Shown here piece after piece: positions 20,403 to 29,500 of a stretch of DNA of 40,345 nt. The position numbers and the translations under genes are program-made. The notes below the pieces were generated by a model. It saw only the letters and a list, made by a program, of their open reading frames with translations. It made no database searches and had not been told where the DNA came from. The DNA lies in contig NZ_JABSST010000020.1 in NCBI RefSeq assembly GCF_013213975.1, forward strand, positions 1-40,345, in the 5' to 3' direction. The number at the start of each line of letters is the position of its first letter. Position 1 is the stretch's first letter. Source of the stretch: Winogradskyella sp. (GTDB lineage Bacteria; Bacteroidota; Bacteroidia; Flavobacteriales; Flavobacteriaceae).

Positions 20403-20963
20403 TTATATTCTAAAGTTCTTAGTGTAAATCCTGTCATTGGTTTTAATGACCGCTTTGTAATTACCAGGATTTGTTTCATCTAATCGGTAAACTCTGCTCA
20501 AAATTTCTGCTTCTTCTTTAACGTTCTCAGAGAATATTAATTCTCCATAATAATAGAGTTTAACACTCATTACATTAGTATCGAATGCAATTTTTGAAAT
20601 AATAAGCTGACTTTCCTTTGTTCTCAAAACAGGCTTATAGATTTTTTCTTGAGACTCTATTAAGAGTTCAACAACTCGATCTTTAACAATTAGGTCTATA
20701 ACTTCAATTTCAAAATCCCTTGTAATTTCAATGGTATACGTGTCATCGCTTAACTGGCTAAAGTTTAGTAACTGAGTTAAGTTCCCGTTGTAGTTAACAC
20801 TACCTTTGAAAATAACGTCACCTTTAGAACTTTTTACCACTATATTATCACCTTTGTTAATGGTTTTTATATATAATGTATTATCTAAAGTTTCGCTTGC
20901 ATAAGCTGTGGATGTTCCAAACATCACGGCTACTACTAAAATACTTTTAATTACTGTTTTCAT
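20403..20963 (-). CDS. Hypothetical secreted protein
   Basis: 186 aa; signal peptide MKTVIKSILVVAVMFGTSTAYA; beta-rich, no confident family. Confidence 0.7.
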   Translation of the reverse strand: MKTVIKSILVVAVMFGTSTAYASETLDNTLYIKTINKGDNIVVKSSKGDVIFKGSVNYNGNLTQLLNFSQLSDDTYTIEITRDFEIEVIDLIVKDRVVELLIESQEKIYKPVLRTKESQLIISKIAFDTNVMSVKLYYYGELIFSENVKEEAEILSRVYRLDETNPGNYKAVIKTNDRIYTKNFRI

Positions 20964-21174
20964 CTTTTTTCTGTTTTGGGGTTAAATCAATTTAACATGA
21001 CAAATGTATTCCAGAATTAGACTCAAAAAAACAAGCCATTTGGCTAATTTGTGTGTAAAATTAACCTAAATTAAGTGTTGAAAATTATTTAGGGTTAAAA
21101 GAGAATATATTTTTGATAATTGTACATAGATTTCATTTTTTGTTATGAACTAACTTTGTGTTAATCGCAATGCT

Positions 21175-22047
21175 ATGAAAACGCGTAAACCTACATTAGA
21201 AAAAATAAGCCCAGAGTTTGGTAGCTCGATGAGAGTGATTAAACACGAATCTGATATTGGTGAGAAAAAGCCATATTGGCATTTTCATCCTGAAATCGAG
21301 TTAGTGTATGTAAATAAAGGAAAGGGCAAACGTCATATAGGCAATCATTTGTCATATTTTAATAATAGTCAGTTGTTGTTAATAGGCTCTAACCTTCCTC
21401 ATAATGGATTTACAGATAGACTAACCGTTAATGGAACTGAGACTATTGTGCAGTTTAGACCAGATTTTTTAGGGGAGCACTTTTTTGATATTCCTGAGAT
21501 GGAAAGAATTATAAGTCTATTTGAGCGCGCTAAGAGTGGTATATTATTTGGTATTCCGACCAAACAGAAACTCGGTAAACGAATAGAAAAGCTCTCAGAG
21601 AAGGAAGGATTTAAAAAAATACTAGTGCTTCTGGAGATTTTGCACGGACTTGCCAAGGCTAGGGATTATACAATACTAAATGCAGATGGCTATACCTTTG
21701 AAGCAGAACCTCAGGATAGTGCTAAGATTGATAAAATATTTAAGCATATAAATAACAACTTCAAGGAGCATATAAGTTTGGACGAAATAGCTGAAGAGGT
21801 AAGTATGACGGTTCCAGCATTTTGTAGATATTTTAAAAAAGTAACAGGTAAAACATTTACCAAGTTAGTTAACGAATACAGAGTTGTACACGCCACAAAA
21901 CTATTATCTGAAAGTCAGATGAGTATCACGGATATTAGTTTTGAATGTGGCTTCAATAATTTTTCTCATTTTAATAAACTATTTAAGGAGTTTACGGGTA
22001 AGTGTGCTTCAAAATACAGGAAAGAATTAAAACTAATGGTTCAGTAA
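21175..22047 (+). CDS. AraC family transcriptional regulator with N-terminal cupin-like domain
   Basis: 290 aa; YWHFHPEIELVYVNKGKGKRHIGNH cupin; C-terminal HTH ISLDEIAEEVSMTVPAFCRYFKKVTGKTFTKLVNEYRV...CGFNNFSHFNKLFKEFTG. Confidence 0.94.
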   Translation: MKTRKPTLEKISPEFGSSMRVIKHESDIGEKKPYWHFHPEIELVYVNKGKGKRHIGNHLSYFNNSQLLLIGSNLPHNGFTDRLTVNGTETIVQFRPDFLGEHFFDIPEMERIISLFERAKSGILFGIPTKQKLGKRIEKLSEKEGFKKILVLLEILHGLAKARDYTILNADGYTFEAEPQDSAKIDKIFKHINNNFKEHISLDEIAEEVSMTVPAFCRYFKKVTGKTFTKLVNEYRVVHATKLLSESQMSITDISFECGFNNFSHFNKLFKEFTGKCASKYRKELKLMVQ

Positions 22048-22058
22048 AATCTAGAATT

Positions 22059-22232
22059 ATGGATAAGAAAATTAACGTTGCCATTGATTATTATACAGAG
22101 CAAGGAGATAGAATCCTCAGGAAGGTAAATACGGCTTCAAATATAACAGCCGATGAGTTGATTAAATATGGTGAGGAAATGGCTGTTATTGAATATAAAT
22201 TAACAGCTTTAGAAATAGCTAAAGAGAATTAA
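22059..22232 (+). CDS. Small conserved-looking hypothetical protein (57 aa)
   Basis: ATG at 22059 gives MDKKINVAIDYYTEQGDRILRKVNTASNITADELIKYGEEMAVIEYKLTALEIAKEN, 12 bp after the AraC stop. The ORF-track start at 22002 lies inside the AraC gene and is probably wrong. Confidence 0.6.
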   Translation: MDKKINVAIDYYTEQGDRILRKVNTASNITADELIKYGEEMAVIEYKLTALEIAKEN

Positions 22233-22884
22233 ACATCCCTTCCCATTCTCTGTAAAATTGCTTGAGATAGTGCTCCATAAATTGGTGCCTTTCAATAGCT
22301 AGTTTCTTTCCTGTTTTAGTGTTCATTTGGTCCTTTAACAGTAATAACTTTTCGTAGAAGTGATTTATAGTTGGTGCGTTAGCTGCTTTATATTCTGCTT
22401 TGGTCATCTTGAGATTGGGTTTAATCTCAGGGTTGTAAAGTGGTCGATTTTTAAAACCACCATAATTAAAGCAACGTGCTATACCGATCGCTCCAATCGC
22501 ATCTAGTCTGTCTGCATCTTGGACAACGAGCATTTCTTTAGAACTGAAGGATGTATTTAGACCAAATGAATTTTTAAAAGATATATTTTCAATAATCTTA
22601 CTTACATGCTCTATTATGGCACTATCAACATTTTGCAGTAATAAGAACTCACGTGCCATTTTAGGACCAATAGATTCATCTCCTTTGTGAAATTTAGAAT
22701 CCGCAATATCATGTAATAACGCTGATAGCTTTACTACCATAATATCCACATCTTCGTATTTGGCAATGAGTTGGGTAGTGTTATAAACTCTTAAGGTGTG
22801 AAACCAGTCATGACCGCCTTCGGCATGCTCAAGTTCTTTTTTTACGAAAGCTATAGTAGCATCTATTATCGCAGTATCGTTCAT
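22219..22884 (-). CDS. HD domain-containing phosphohydrolase
   Basis: 221 aa; GGHDWFHTLRVYNTT...LSALLHDIADSKFH...QDADRLDAIGAIGIARCFNYGG. Confidence 0.92.
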   Translation of the reverse strand: MNDTAIIDATIAFVKKELEHAEGGHDWFHTLRVYNTTQLIAKYEDVDIMVVKLSALLHDIADSKFHKGDESIGPKMAREFLLLQNVDSAIIEHVSKIIENISFKNSFGLNTSFSSKEMLVVQDADRLDAIGAIGIARCFNYGGFKNRPLYNPEIKPNLKMTKAEYKAANAPTINHFYEKLLLLKDQMNTKTGKKLAIERHQFMEHYLKQFYREWEGMFNSL

Positions 22885-23618
22885 TATACAATACTACTTT
22901 TTACCTGAGCTTCAACTAAACGGATCAGCTCTAATTTATCTTCATGTTGATTAATAGACATGGGCTTATGAACGCTGAAGGTAATTTTTGAGCCCAGTCC
23001 CATTGGGAATTTCCCATATCTTAACGTTTTCCAAGAATTATTGATCGTAATCGGTACAATTAAAGCGTCAGGTGTATGGTTTATCATAGCTAAAAGGCCT
23101 TTGGTTTTAAAAGGTTTTGGATTTCCATCTCTACTCCGTGTTCCTTCGGGAAAAATAACAGCAGCCCAGTTATTTTGAGAAATACGTTTGGCAAAATTTT
23201 CTATGGCTTTAATAGAACCAATAGGATCCTTTCGGTCAATCAATACAGAACCACCGTGTCTTAAATTATAGGAAACACTTGGGATGCCTCTACCCAACTC
23301 TTTTTTACTAATAAACTTAACATGATGTTTACGTAAATACCATATTAATGGTGGAATATCGTACATGCTTTGATGATTGGCCACGATTATTAACGGTTTA
23401 CCTTTTTCGATTTGATAAGGGTTTGTAAAAGAAAAGGTTGTACCGAGTACATTAAGAGATCTCATAATGAAAAACTGAAGCAAATCAACACTCATTTTAT
23501 GTGCTTGATAACCAAAAACATTTTTACAAAACCATTGTATGGGATGGAAAATAATGATGGTAAGACCAAAGCAAATAAAGTATAACACTGTAATTGGATA
23601 AGCCATAAGTTTAATCAT
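22884..23618 (-). CDS. 1-acyl-sn-glycerol-3-phosphate acyltransferase (PlsC-like)
   Basis: 244 aa; NHQSMYDIPPL (HX4D variant) and FPEGTRSRDGNPKPFKTKG. Confidence 0.93.
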   Translation of the reverse strand: MIKLMAYPITVLYFICFGLTIIIFHPIQWFCKNVFGYQAHKMSVDLLQFFIMRSLNVLGTTFSFTNPYQIEKGKPLIIVANHQSMYDIPPLIWYLRKHHVKFISKKELGRGIPSVSYNLRHGGSVLIDRKDPIGSIKAIENFAKRISQNNWAAVIFPEGTRSRDGNPKPFKTKGLLAMINHTPDALIVPITINNSWKTLRYGKFPMGLGSKITFSVHKPMSINQHEDKLELIRLVEAQVKSSIV

Positions 23619-23627
23619 GGTATAAAA

Positions 23628-23661
23628 TTAAAAAACCACGATGTAAATCGTGGTTTTTTAA
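23628..23661 (-). terminator. Rho-independent terminator downstream of the bacilliredoxin gene
   Basis: Inverted repeat ttaaaaaaccacgat-gtaa-atcgtggttttttaa. Confidence 0.8.
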
Positions 23662-23677
23662 AGTTAATTTTAGAATA

Positions 23678-24088
23678 TTAACAATGCTCATTGTAAGCAT
23701 CCATAAGGTTTTCTGCAATTAACTCTGCAGGTCTACCTTCTATATGGTGACGCTCTAACATATGTACTAATTCTCCATCTTTAAAAAGTGCCATACTTGG
23801 CGAACTTGGCGGGAAAGGAATCATATATTCTCTTGCTTTGTCTGTCGCTTCCTTGTCTACACCTGCAAATACCGTGACTAAATTAGTTGGGTGTTTTTCA
23901 TTTTGCAAACTCATGCGAGCACCTGGTCTAGCGTTGGCTGCTGCACAACCACAAACTGAATTCACAACAACTAATGTCGTGCCTCCTTTAGCAAGTGCAT
24001 TATCAACCGCTTCAGTCGTGTGTAATTCTTCAAAACCGACATTGGTTAAATCTTCACGCATTGGTTTTACTAATTCTGCTGGATACAT
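23678..24088 (-). CDS. BrxA/BrxB family bacilliredoxin
   Basis: 136 aa; VVVNSVCGCAAANARPGARMSL with the CGC active-site motif. Confidence 0.93.
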   Translation of the reverse strand: MYPAELVKPMREDLTNVGFEELHTTEAVDNALAKGGTTLVVVNSVCGCAAANARPGARMSLQNEKHPTNLVTVFAGVDKEATDKAREYMIPFPPSSPSMALFKDGELVHMLERHHIEGRPAELIAENLMDAYNEHC

Positions 24089-24208
24089 ATTCTTTGTATT
24101 TAATTATCATTATTTGATAATGCAAAGATACCAAATGTGTAACAATTAGTATCGTCAATACACTAACTAATAGTATATTTATGCATTCATAAAAACTATA
24201 GTTAACAT

Positions 24209-25003
24209 ATGAGTTTTGCAAAGTGGATTGGAGGAGCAATAGGTTGGTCATTTGGTGGGCCAATCGGTGCTATAATTGGTATTGCTTTAGGTAGTTTTGT
24301 AGACAATATTTCCGGGAATGGTACTCCTTTACTCGGTGAACAACAAACAGGAAGATCGCAGAAACGAGATCCTTATCGTCAACGACCAAAACAAACGAGA
24401 AGGGACCAAAAACCTAAAACACAATCAGGTGATTTTGAAGTGAGTTTACTCATTTTGGCATCCATAATTATTAAAGCAGATGGTAAGCAAGATCAACGTG
24501 AATTAGATTTTGTAAGACAACAATTTAGAAATATGTATGGTGCAGATCGTGCAAATCATGCTTTTGAATTGTTTAAGCGTATTACTAAGCAAAATATCTC
24601 CATGCGTCAAGTATGTTTACAGATCAAACAGATGATGGATCACGCCTCTAGATTGCAATTGCTTCATTTTTTATTTGGAATAGCAAAAGCAGATGGGCAT
24701 GTTGCTGAATCTGAGGTAAATGAAATTTACAGAATGTCTGGATATTTAGGCATTAGTAGGAAGGATTTTGATAGTATAAAGGCCATGTTCTATGACATGA
24801 CTAATAATGCTTATAAAATCTTAGAAGTTGATAAAAATGCATCTGATGATGCCGTTAAAAAGGCATATCGAAAAATGGCTAAAAAGTACCATCCAGATCG
24901 CGTTGGTCATTTAGGTAAGGAACACCAGACGGGTGCTGAGGATAAGTTCAGACAAGTGCAAGAAGCCTATGAGCATATACAAGCAGAACGTGGCTTTAAG
25001 TAG
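24209..25003 (+). CDS. TerB + C-terminal DnaJ domain protein (DjlA-like)
   Basis: 264 aa; glycine-rich hydrophobic N-terminus, TerB-like middle ([24 protein letters not shown]), J-domain [31 protein letters not shown]. Confidence 0.92.
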   Translation: MSFAKWIGGAIGWSFGGPIGAIIGIALGSFVDNISGNGTPLLGEQQTGRSQKRDPYRQRPKQTRRDQKPKTQSGDFEVSLLILASIIIKADGKQDQRELDFVRQQFRNMYGADRANHAFELFKRITKQNISMRQVCLQIKQMMDHASRLQLLHFLFGIAKADGHVAESEVNEIYRMSGYLGISRKDFDSIKAMFYDMTNNAYKILEVDKNASDDAVKKAYRKMAKKYHPDRVGHLGKEHQTGAEDKFRQVQEAYEHIQAERGFK

Positions 25004-25136
25004 CGTAAAGTCTTGTTACAAGCAATCCAAGCAGAAGTAATTGCACAGAGAGGCTCAAAACTTAAAATTACGATCTAAATAATAGACCCTGTGAACGCGA
25101 TTAAAATTTAAGGACAATATATGATGTAGATATTGC

Positions 25137-25802
25137 CTATTTTAAACTGGCAGCGACCTTTTTTACGTAACCTGATGCAGCTTCTGTAGCACTCTCGGGA
25201 TTATCGATTTTACTGGTTACAATGGCAACAAGCTGTTTGTCATCGGCGGCCTTTAAATCGTAAATAGTAGTTTCTAAAATATAAATTTTAGATGTTCTTT
25301 CAGTAATGGTTTCAGGAACATAATTTCCGAGTGTTGTCATTGACATAGGGTGCCCATAATATCGGTAAAAACCACCATAATATCTTGGATAATATCCATA
25401 ATAATTACCACCTTCATAATAACCACCATCTCGTTCTAGTCTAGTTTCTTCTTGGTAATCTTTCATTACAGTTAATACAACACCGTCAAAACCTTCATTA
25501 TCTAGAAGTTTTTTAATCTTTTCTTGATTCGCCTCAGATTGTTCGTCATTTGGTTTCATATCACCAAATTTAGAATAACTTGCAGTTGCATTATAACCTT
25601 TCGAAGTCATTTGTTTTACAATTTCATTCTCAAAAGCTAAACGCGCTTGCTTGTTATTTGAACGCGCAACAACTAAAAAATTCCTACTCTTAACATTAGA
25701 GACATCGTCACTTTTCCAAGAGTCTAAAACTTTAACGCTTGAACAATTTTGAAAAAGAAATACTGAAAATACCAATATTATTATAGAAACATATCTTTTC
25801 AT
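25137..25802 (-). CDS. Putative lipoprotein, possibly DUF4136-like
   Basis: 221 aa; lipobox-like FLFQNCSSVKV; Gly/Tyr-rich loop; family assignment tentative. Confidence 0.65.
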   Translation of the reverse strand: MKRYVSIIILVFSVFLFQNCSSVKVLDSWKSDDVSNVKSRNFLVVARSNNKQARLAFENEIVKQMTSKGYNATASYSKFGDMKPNDEQSEANQEKIKKLLDNEGFDGVVLTVMKDYQEETRLERDGGYYEGGNYYGYYPRYYGGFYRYYGHPMSMTTLGNYVPETITERTSKIYILETTIYDLKAADDKQLVAIVTSKIDNPESATEAASGYVKKVAASLK

Positions 25803-25901
25803 CTTAAACCAAATTTAATTTTAAATTCAAATTAATATAATATCTATAAAATGACAAAATTTTTGCCTAGAAATTAATGTTCATGTTTAAAATGATTAAA
25901 A

Positions 25902-25917
25902 TTTAGATGAGTCTAAA
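25902..25917. promoter_or_regulatory. Perfect palindrome, candidate metalloregulator operator
   Basis: TTTAGA-TGAG-TCTAAA, immediately upstream of a Bacteroidota-like -7 box TATATTTG (about 25926-25933) preceding the TonB receptor gene. Confidence 0.6.
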
Positions 25918-25949
25918 AATATTTTTATATTTGCATAAAAATTGTTGCC

Positions 25950-28307
25950 ATGCGAATTAGGACTTTCCTGTTTTTCCTGAATTTTAATGCGATTCTTTTA
26001 GCCCAAAATGAGCCAGTGAAAGGGGTTATCCGTGCAGGTGATGAGCCTGTATCCTTTGCATCTTTAAAGTTTAAAAATTCGTCAAAAACCTACACCACCT
26101 ATTCTGACGAAGTAGGTGCATTTGCCTTAGCTATGCCATTAGGTGAGTATCAATTAGATGTTGAAGCTCTAGGCTACAGACCAAAAGAAGCTTCAATAAC
26201 CATAAGTAAATCCAATAAGAACACCCTAGTCATCGAATTGGTAGAAGATTTATTAGGACTAGATGAAGTAGTTGTAAGTGCAACACGAAATCGTGTTAAT
26301 AAAAAAGAGGCACCAATAATTGTAAATACTCTTGGAGAAAAACTCATAAATGCAACGCAAGCCATAGCTGTTTCTGAAAGTTTAAATTATTCACCTGGTG
26401 TACGTATTGAGAATAACTGCCAAAATTGTGGATTTACCCAAGTAAGACTCAATGGTTTGGATGGGGGTTATTCTCAGATTTTGGTGAATAGTCGTGCTAT
26501 TTTTAGTGCCCTGAACAGTGTTTATGGTTTAGAGCAAATACCAACTCAGATTGTAGATAAAGTTGAGATTGTGAGAAGTGGAGGTTCGGCATTGTATGGC
26601 TCTAATGCTATAGCAGGTACAGTGAATATTATCACTAAAGATCCTGTTTTAAATACATGGGAGGTAGGGAGTTATCTTGGGTTAGTCGATGGTGACACAC
26701 CAGATCGTATTCTCAATTTTAATGCGTCTTTGGTTTCTGATAACTTAAACTCTGGTGCTACTTTTTATGGAATACATAGAAATCGTGAAGAATGGGATGC
26801 TAATGGAGATGGATTTACTGAGATGGTAGAACTTAAAAATACCACCTTTGGTACTAAATTATATCATAAACCAACAGATAGAAGTCGTATTACCTTAGAT
26901 GCAACTGTATTAAATGAGTATCGTCGTGGTGGTGATCGATTAGAACTGCCTCCACATTTAACAGATATTACCGAAGAATTAACACATAATACTATTTTGG
27001 GTGGTGCGAGTTACGATTTTCACAATCCTGCTAACACCAATTTCTATTCAGTTTATAGTTCGGTACAATTTACAGATAGAGATAGTTATTATGGTGGTTT
27101 GGGTGGTGGTAGAACTGAACAAGATAGTCTTACGGCTTTAAATGCTTATGGTATGACTAAAGACTTGGCTATTGCGAGTGGCTTTCAAATGACCAATAAT
27201 TTTAAGCGCGACATCTTAACCTCCGGTATCGAATATAATTTTAGTAATACTCAGGATAAGATTGTAGGCTATAATCGAAATATAGATCAAAGTGTTAATG
27301 CTGTTGGTCTGTATGCGCAATACGAATGGAAACCAAATAAAAGATTCTCAGCATTAATTGGTTCAAGAATTGATCATATCAATGTAGAAGGAACATATTC
27401 AGTTGGTGATATTTCACGAAATGTAGATATTTCTCAAACAACCATAAACCCAAGATTAACCTTAGCATATCAGCTCACAGATGATTTAAAATTTAGAGGT
27501 GGTTATGCGAGAGGTTTTAGAGCTCCTCAAGCATTTAATGAAGATTTGCATATCTCATCAGTAGGAGGAGAGCCACAATTTGTAATTCTTTCCAATAATC
27601 TTGAAGCGGAATTCTCTAATGCCTTTACAGGGTCTTTAAATTGGACAAAAGAATTCAATACCACACAAACTAATTTTCTATTAGAAGGGTTTTACACTAG
27701 TTTAGAAGATCCATTCACCTTAGTGAGTACAGCAGCCCAATTGCCTAATGGTTCTATAGTTGAAGAGGTAAGAAATGGTGAAGGTGCGAAGGTTTATGGG
27801 GCCAACTTTGAATTTGGAGTCTCTCCATCCAAGAAATGGTTGTTTCAAATCGGCGGTACGTTACAGCAGTCGGAATATAATGAACCACAATTATTATATG
27901 AAGCGGATGGCAGTGTTCCAACTGAGGGAGATATTTTAATTAATGAGTTCACTAGAAACCCAAATGTTTATGGTTATTTAAATTCGAATTGGACACCAAG
28001 CGATAAGTTCAGTTTATCAGCCACAGGAACCTTTACAGGATCTATGATTGTGCCTCGTGTTGTAAGTGATTCAGGGTTTTTGAGTTTAGTTGAAAGTGAT
28101 TCGTTTTTTGATTTAAATCTTAATGCCGAAACGCATTTCGACGTCTCTGAAGAATTTCAGTTAACCTTAAATGTTGGAGTTAAGAATGCATTCAACAGTT
28201 TTCAGGACGATTTTGAAAGCGGTCCGACAAGAGATTCTGATTATATTTATGGTCCAGCCCTTCCAAGAACATTTTTTATTGGTATCAAAATTGGTAAAAT
28301 GCACTAA
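25950..28307 (+). CDS. TonB-dependent receptor (metal/siderophore class)
   Basis: 785 aa; carboxypeptidase-regulatory-like N-terminal domain, plug (VVVSATRNRVNKKEAPIIVNTL, VEIVRSGGSALYGSNAIAGTVNIITK), C-terminal beta barrel. Confidence 0.95.
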   Translation: MRIRTFLFFLNFNAILLAQNEPVKGVIRAGDEPVSFASLKFKNSSKTYTTYSDEVGAFALAMPLGEYQLDVEALGYRPKEASITISKSNKNTLVIELVEDLLGLDEVVVSATRNRVNKKEAPIIVNTLGEKLINATQAIAVSESLNYSPGVRIENNCQNCGFTQVRLNGLDGGYSQILVNSRAIFSALNSVYGLEQIPTQIVDKVEIVRSGGSALYGSNAIAGTVNIITKDPVLNTWEVGSYLGLVDGDTPDRILNFNASLVSDNLNSGATFYGIHRNREEWDANGDGFTEMVELKNTTFGTKLYHKPTDRSRITLDATVLNEYRRGGDRLELPPHLTDITEELTHNTILGGASYDFHNPANTNFYSVYSSVQFTDRDSYYGGLGGGRTEQDSLTALNAYGMTKDLAIASGFQMTNNFKRDILTSGIEYNFSNTQDKIVGYNRNIDQSVNAVGLYAQYEWKPNKRFSALIGSRIDHINVEGTYSVGDISRNVDISQTTINPRLTLAYQLTDDLKFRGGYARGFRAPQAFNEDLHISSVGGEPQFVILSNNLEAEFSNAFTGSLNWTKEFNTTQTNFLLEGFYTSLEDPFTLVSTAAQLPNGSIVEEVRNGEGAKVYGANFEFGVSPSKKWLFQIGGTLQQSEYNEPQLLYEADGSVPTEGDILINEFTRNPNVYGYLNSNWTPSDKFSLSATGTFTGSMIVPRVVSDSGFLSLVESDSFFDLNLNAETHFDVSEEFQLTLNVGVKNAFNSFQDDFESGPTRDSDYIYGPALPRTFFIGIKIGKMH

Positions 28308-28771
28308 TGAGAAGATTATTCGCCATAATATGCATAGCATTGTCTGTTTTAAGTTTTAAATCAGATGAGCAGGTTAACTGGTTAACGTTTGAAGAACTTG
28401 AAAATGCATTAACTGATAAGCCTAAGAAAGTCATCATTAGTTTCTATGCAGACTGGTGCGTGTATTGTAAGAAAATGGAGAAGGCAGTGTATTCTAAACC
28501 AGATATTATTAGACAGCTTTATCAATCCTATTACGCCGTAAAATTCAATGTAGAGTCTACCGACACCATACAATTTGGTGGGAGGGAATTTAGAAATCTT
28601 AATACAGGGAAAAAACGAAGAGCTTTTCATCAAATTCCAGAACTTCTTGCTGGCAGAGAAAATCAAGAATTGGAATTACCTGCAACTGTTATTTTAGATC
28701 AACAGTTTAATATTATAAAACGCTATTATCGTTACCTGTCTCCTAAAGAAATGGCAGCATTTTTAAAATAA
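28307..28771 (+). CDS. Thioredoxin-fold protein
   Basis: 154 aa; signal peptide, ISFYADWCVYCKKMEKAVYS with CxxC (WCVYC), PATVILDQQFNI. Confidence 0.9.
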   Translation: MRRLFAIICIALSVLSFKSDEQVNWLTFEELENALTDKPKKVIISFYADWCVYCKKMEKAVYSKPDIIRQLYQSYYAVKFNVESTDTIQFGGREFRNLNTGKKRRAFHQIPELLAGRENQELELPATVILDQQFNIIKRYYRYLSPKEMAAFLK

Positions 28772-28777
28772 ACTATC

Positions 28778-29446
28778 ATGCTAACGACACTAACAGAAGA
28801 GAACTATCTAAAAGCGATTTATCATATTAGTCAGTCAACGCAGTCGGAAGTTAGTACTAATGCTATTGCCCAAAAAATAGACGCTAAGGCATCTTCGGTA
28901 ACAGACATGCTAAAGAAGTTGGCAGATAAGAATTTAATCACATACATAAAATACAGAGGAGTGCATCTTACCGAAAAGGGCAGGCTTGCAGCAGTAGATA
29001 TTGTTAGGAAGCATCGTCTCTGGGAAGTTTTTTTAGTAGACAAGTTAAACTTTGCTTGGGACGAGGTTCATGACGTAGCCGAGCAATTAGAACATATTAA
29101 ATCGCAGAAACTTATTAACGAATTAGAGGCTTTATTAGACTTTCCGACACACGATCCTCATGGGGATCCTATTCCAGATAAAAACGGACAAATTCACAGG
29201 ACAAATAAGATTCTTTTATCTCAGGCTGAGGTTGGAAAATCTTATACCTGCGTCGGTGTCTTGGATTCATCTTCAGATTTTTTGAAGTATTTAGATAAGT
29301 ATAAAATTGGCATTGGTACAGCACTGCAATTAGAAGATAAAGAAGATTTTGACCAGTCAATGAATATTATAATAAATGACGATGCTATTGTAATGTCTAA
29401 AGCTATAACTAACAATATTTATGTGAAATTGCATAAAGGAAATTAG
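28778..29446 (+). CDS. DtxR/MntR family metal-dependent transcriptional regulator
   Basis: 222 aa; EENYLKAIYHIS...IAQKIDAKASSVTDMLKKLADKNLITYIKYRGVHLTEKGRLAA...HRLWEVFLVDKL; C-terminal FeoA/SH3-like region. Confidence 0.95.
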   Translation: MLTTLTEENYLKAIYHISQSTQSEVSTNAIAQKIDAKASSVTDMLKKLADKNLITYIKYRGVHLTEKGRLAAVDIVRKHRLWEVFLVDKLNFAWDEVHDVAEQLEHIKSQKLINELEALLDFPTHDPHGDPIPDKNGQIHRTNKILLSQAEVGKSYTCVGVLDSSSDFLKYLDKYKIGIGTALQLEDKEDFDQSMNIIINDDAIVMSKAITNNIYVKLHKGN

Positions 29447-29500
29447 GAAATTACAGATGATTTTCAATTAAATCGATTAATAAAACAACAATACAAAAAA

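Noticed and set aside
23838-24263. ORFs 23838..24149 (+) and 24054..24263 (-)
   Set aside because: Overlap the bacilliredoxin gene and its promoter/intergenic region; no family resemblance.
25010-25130. Possible coding remnant after the DnaJ/TerB gene (QAIQAEVIAQRGSKLKITI*)
   Set aside because: Too short to assign to any family; could be chance in AT-rich intergenic DNA.
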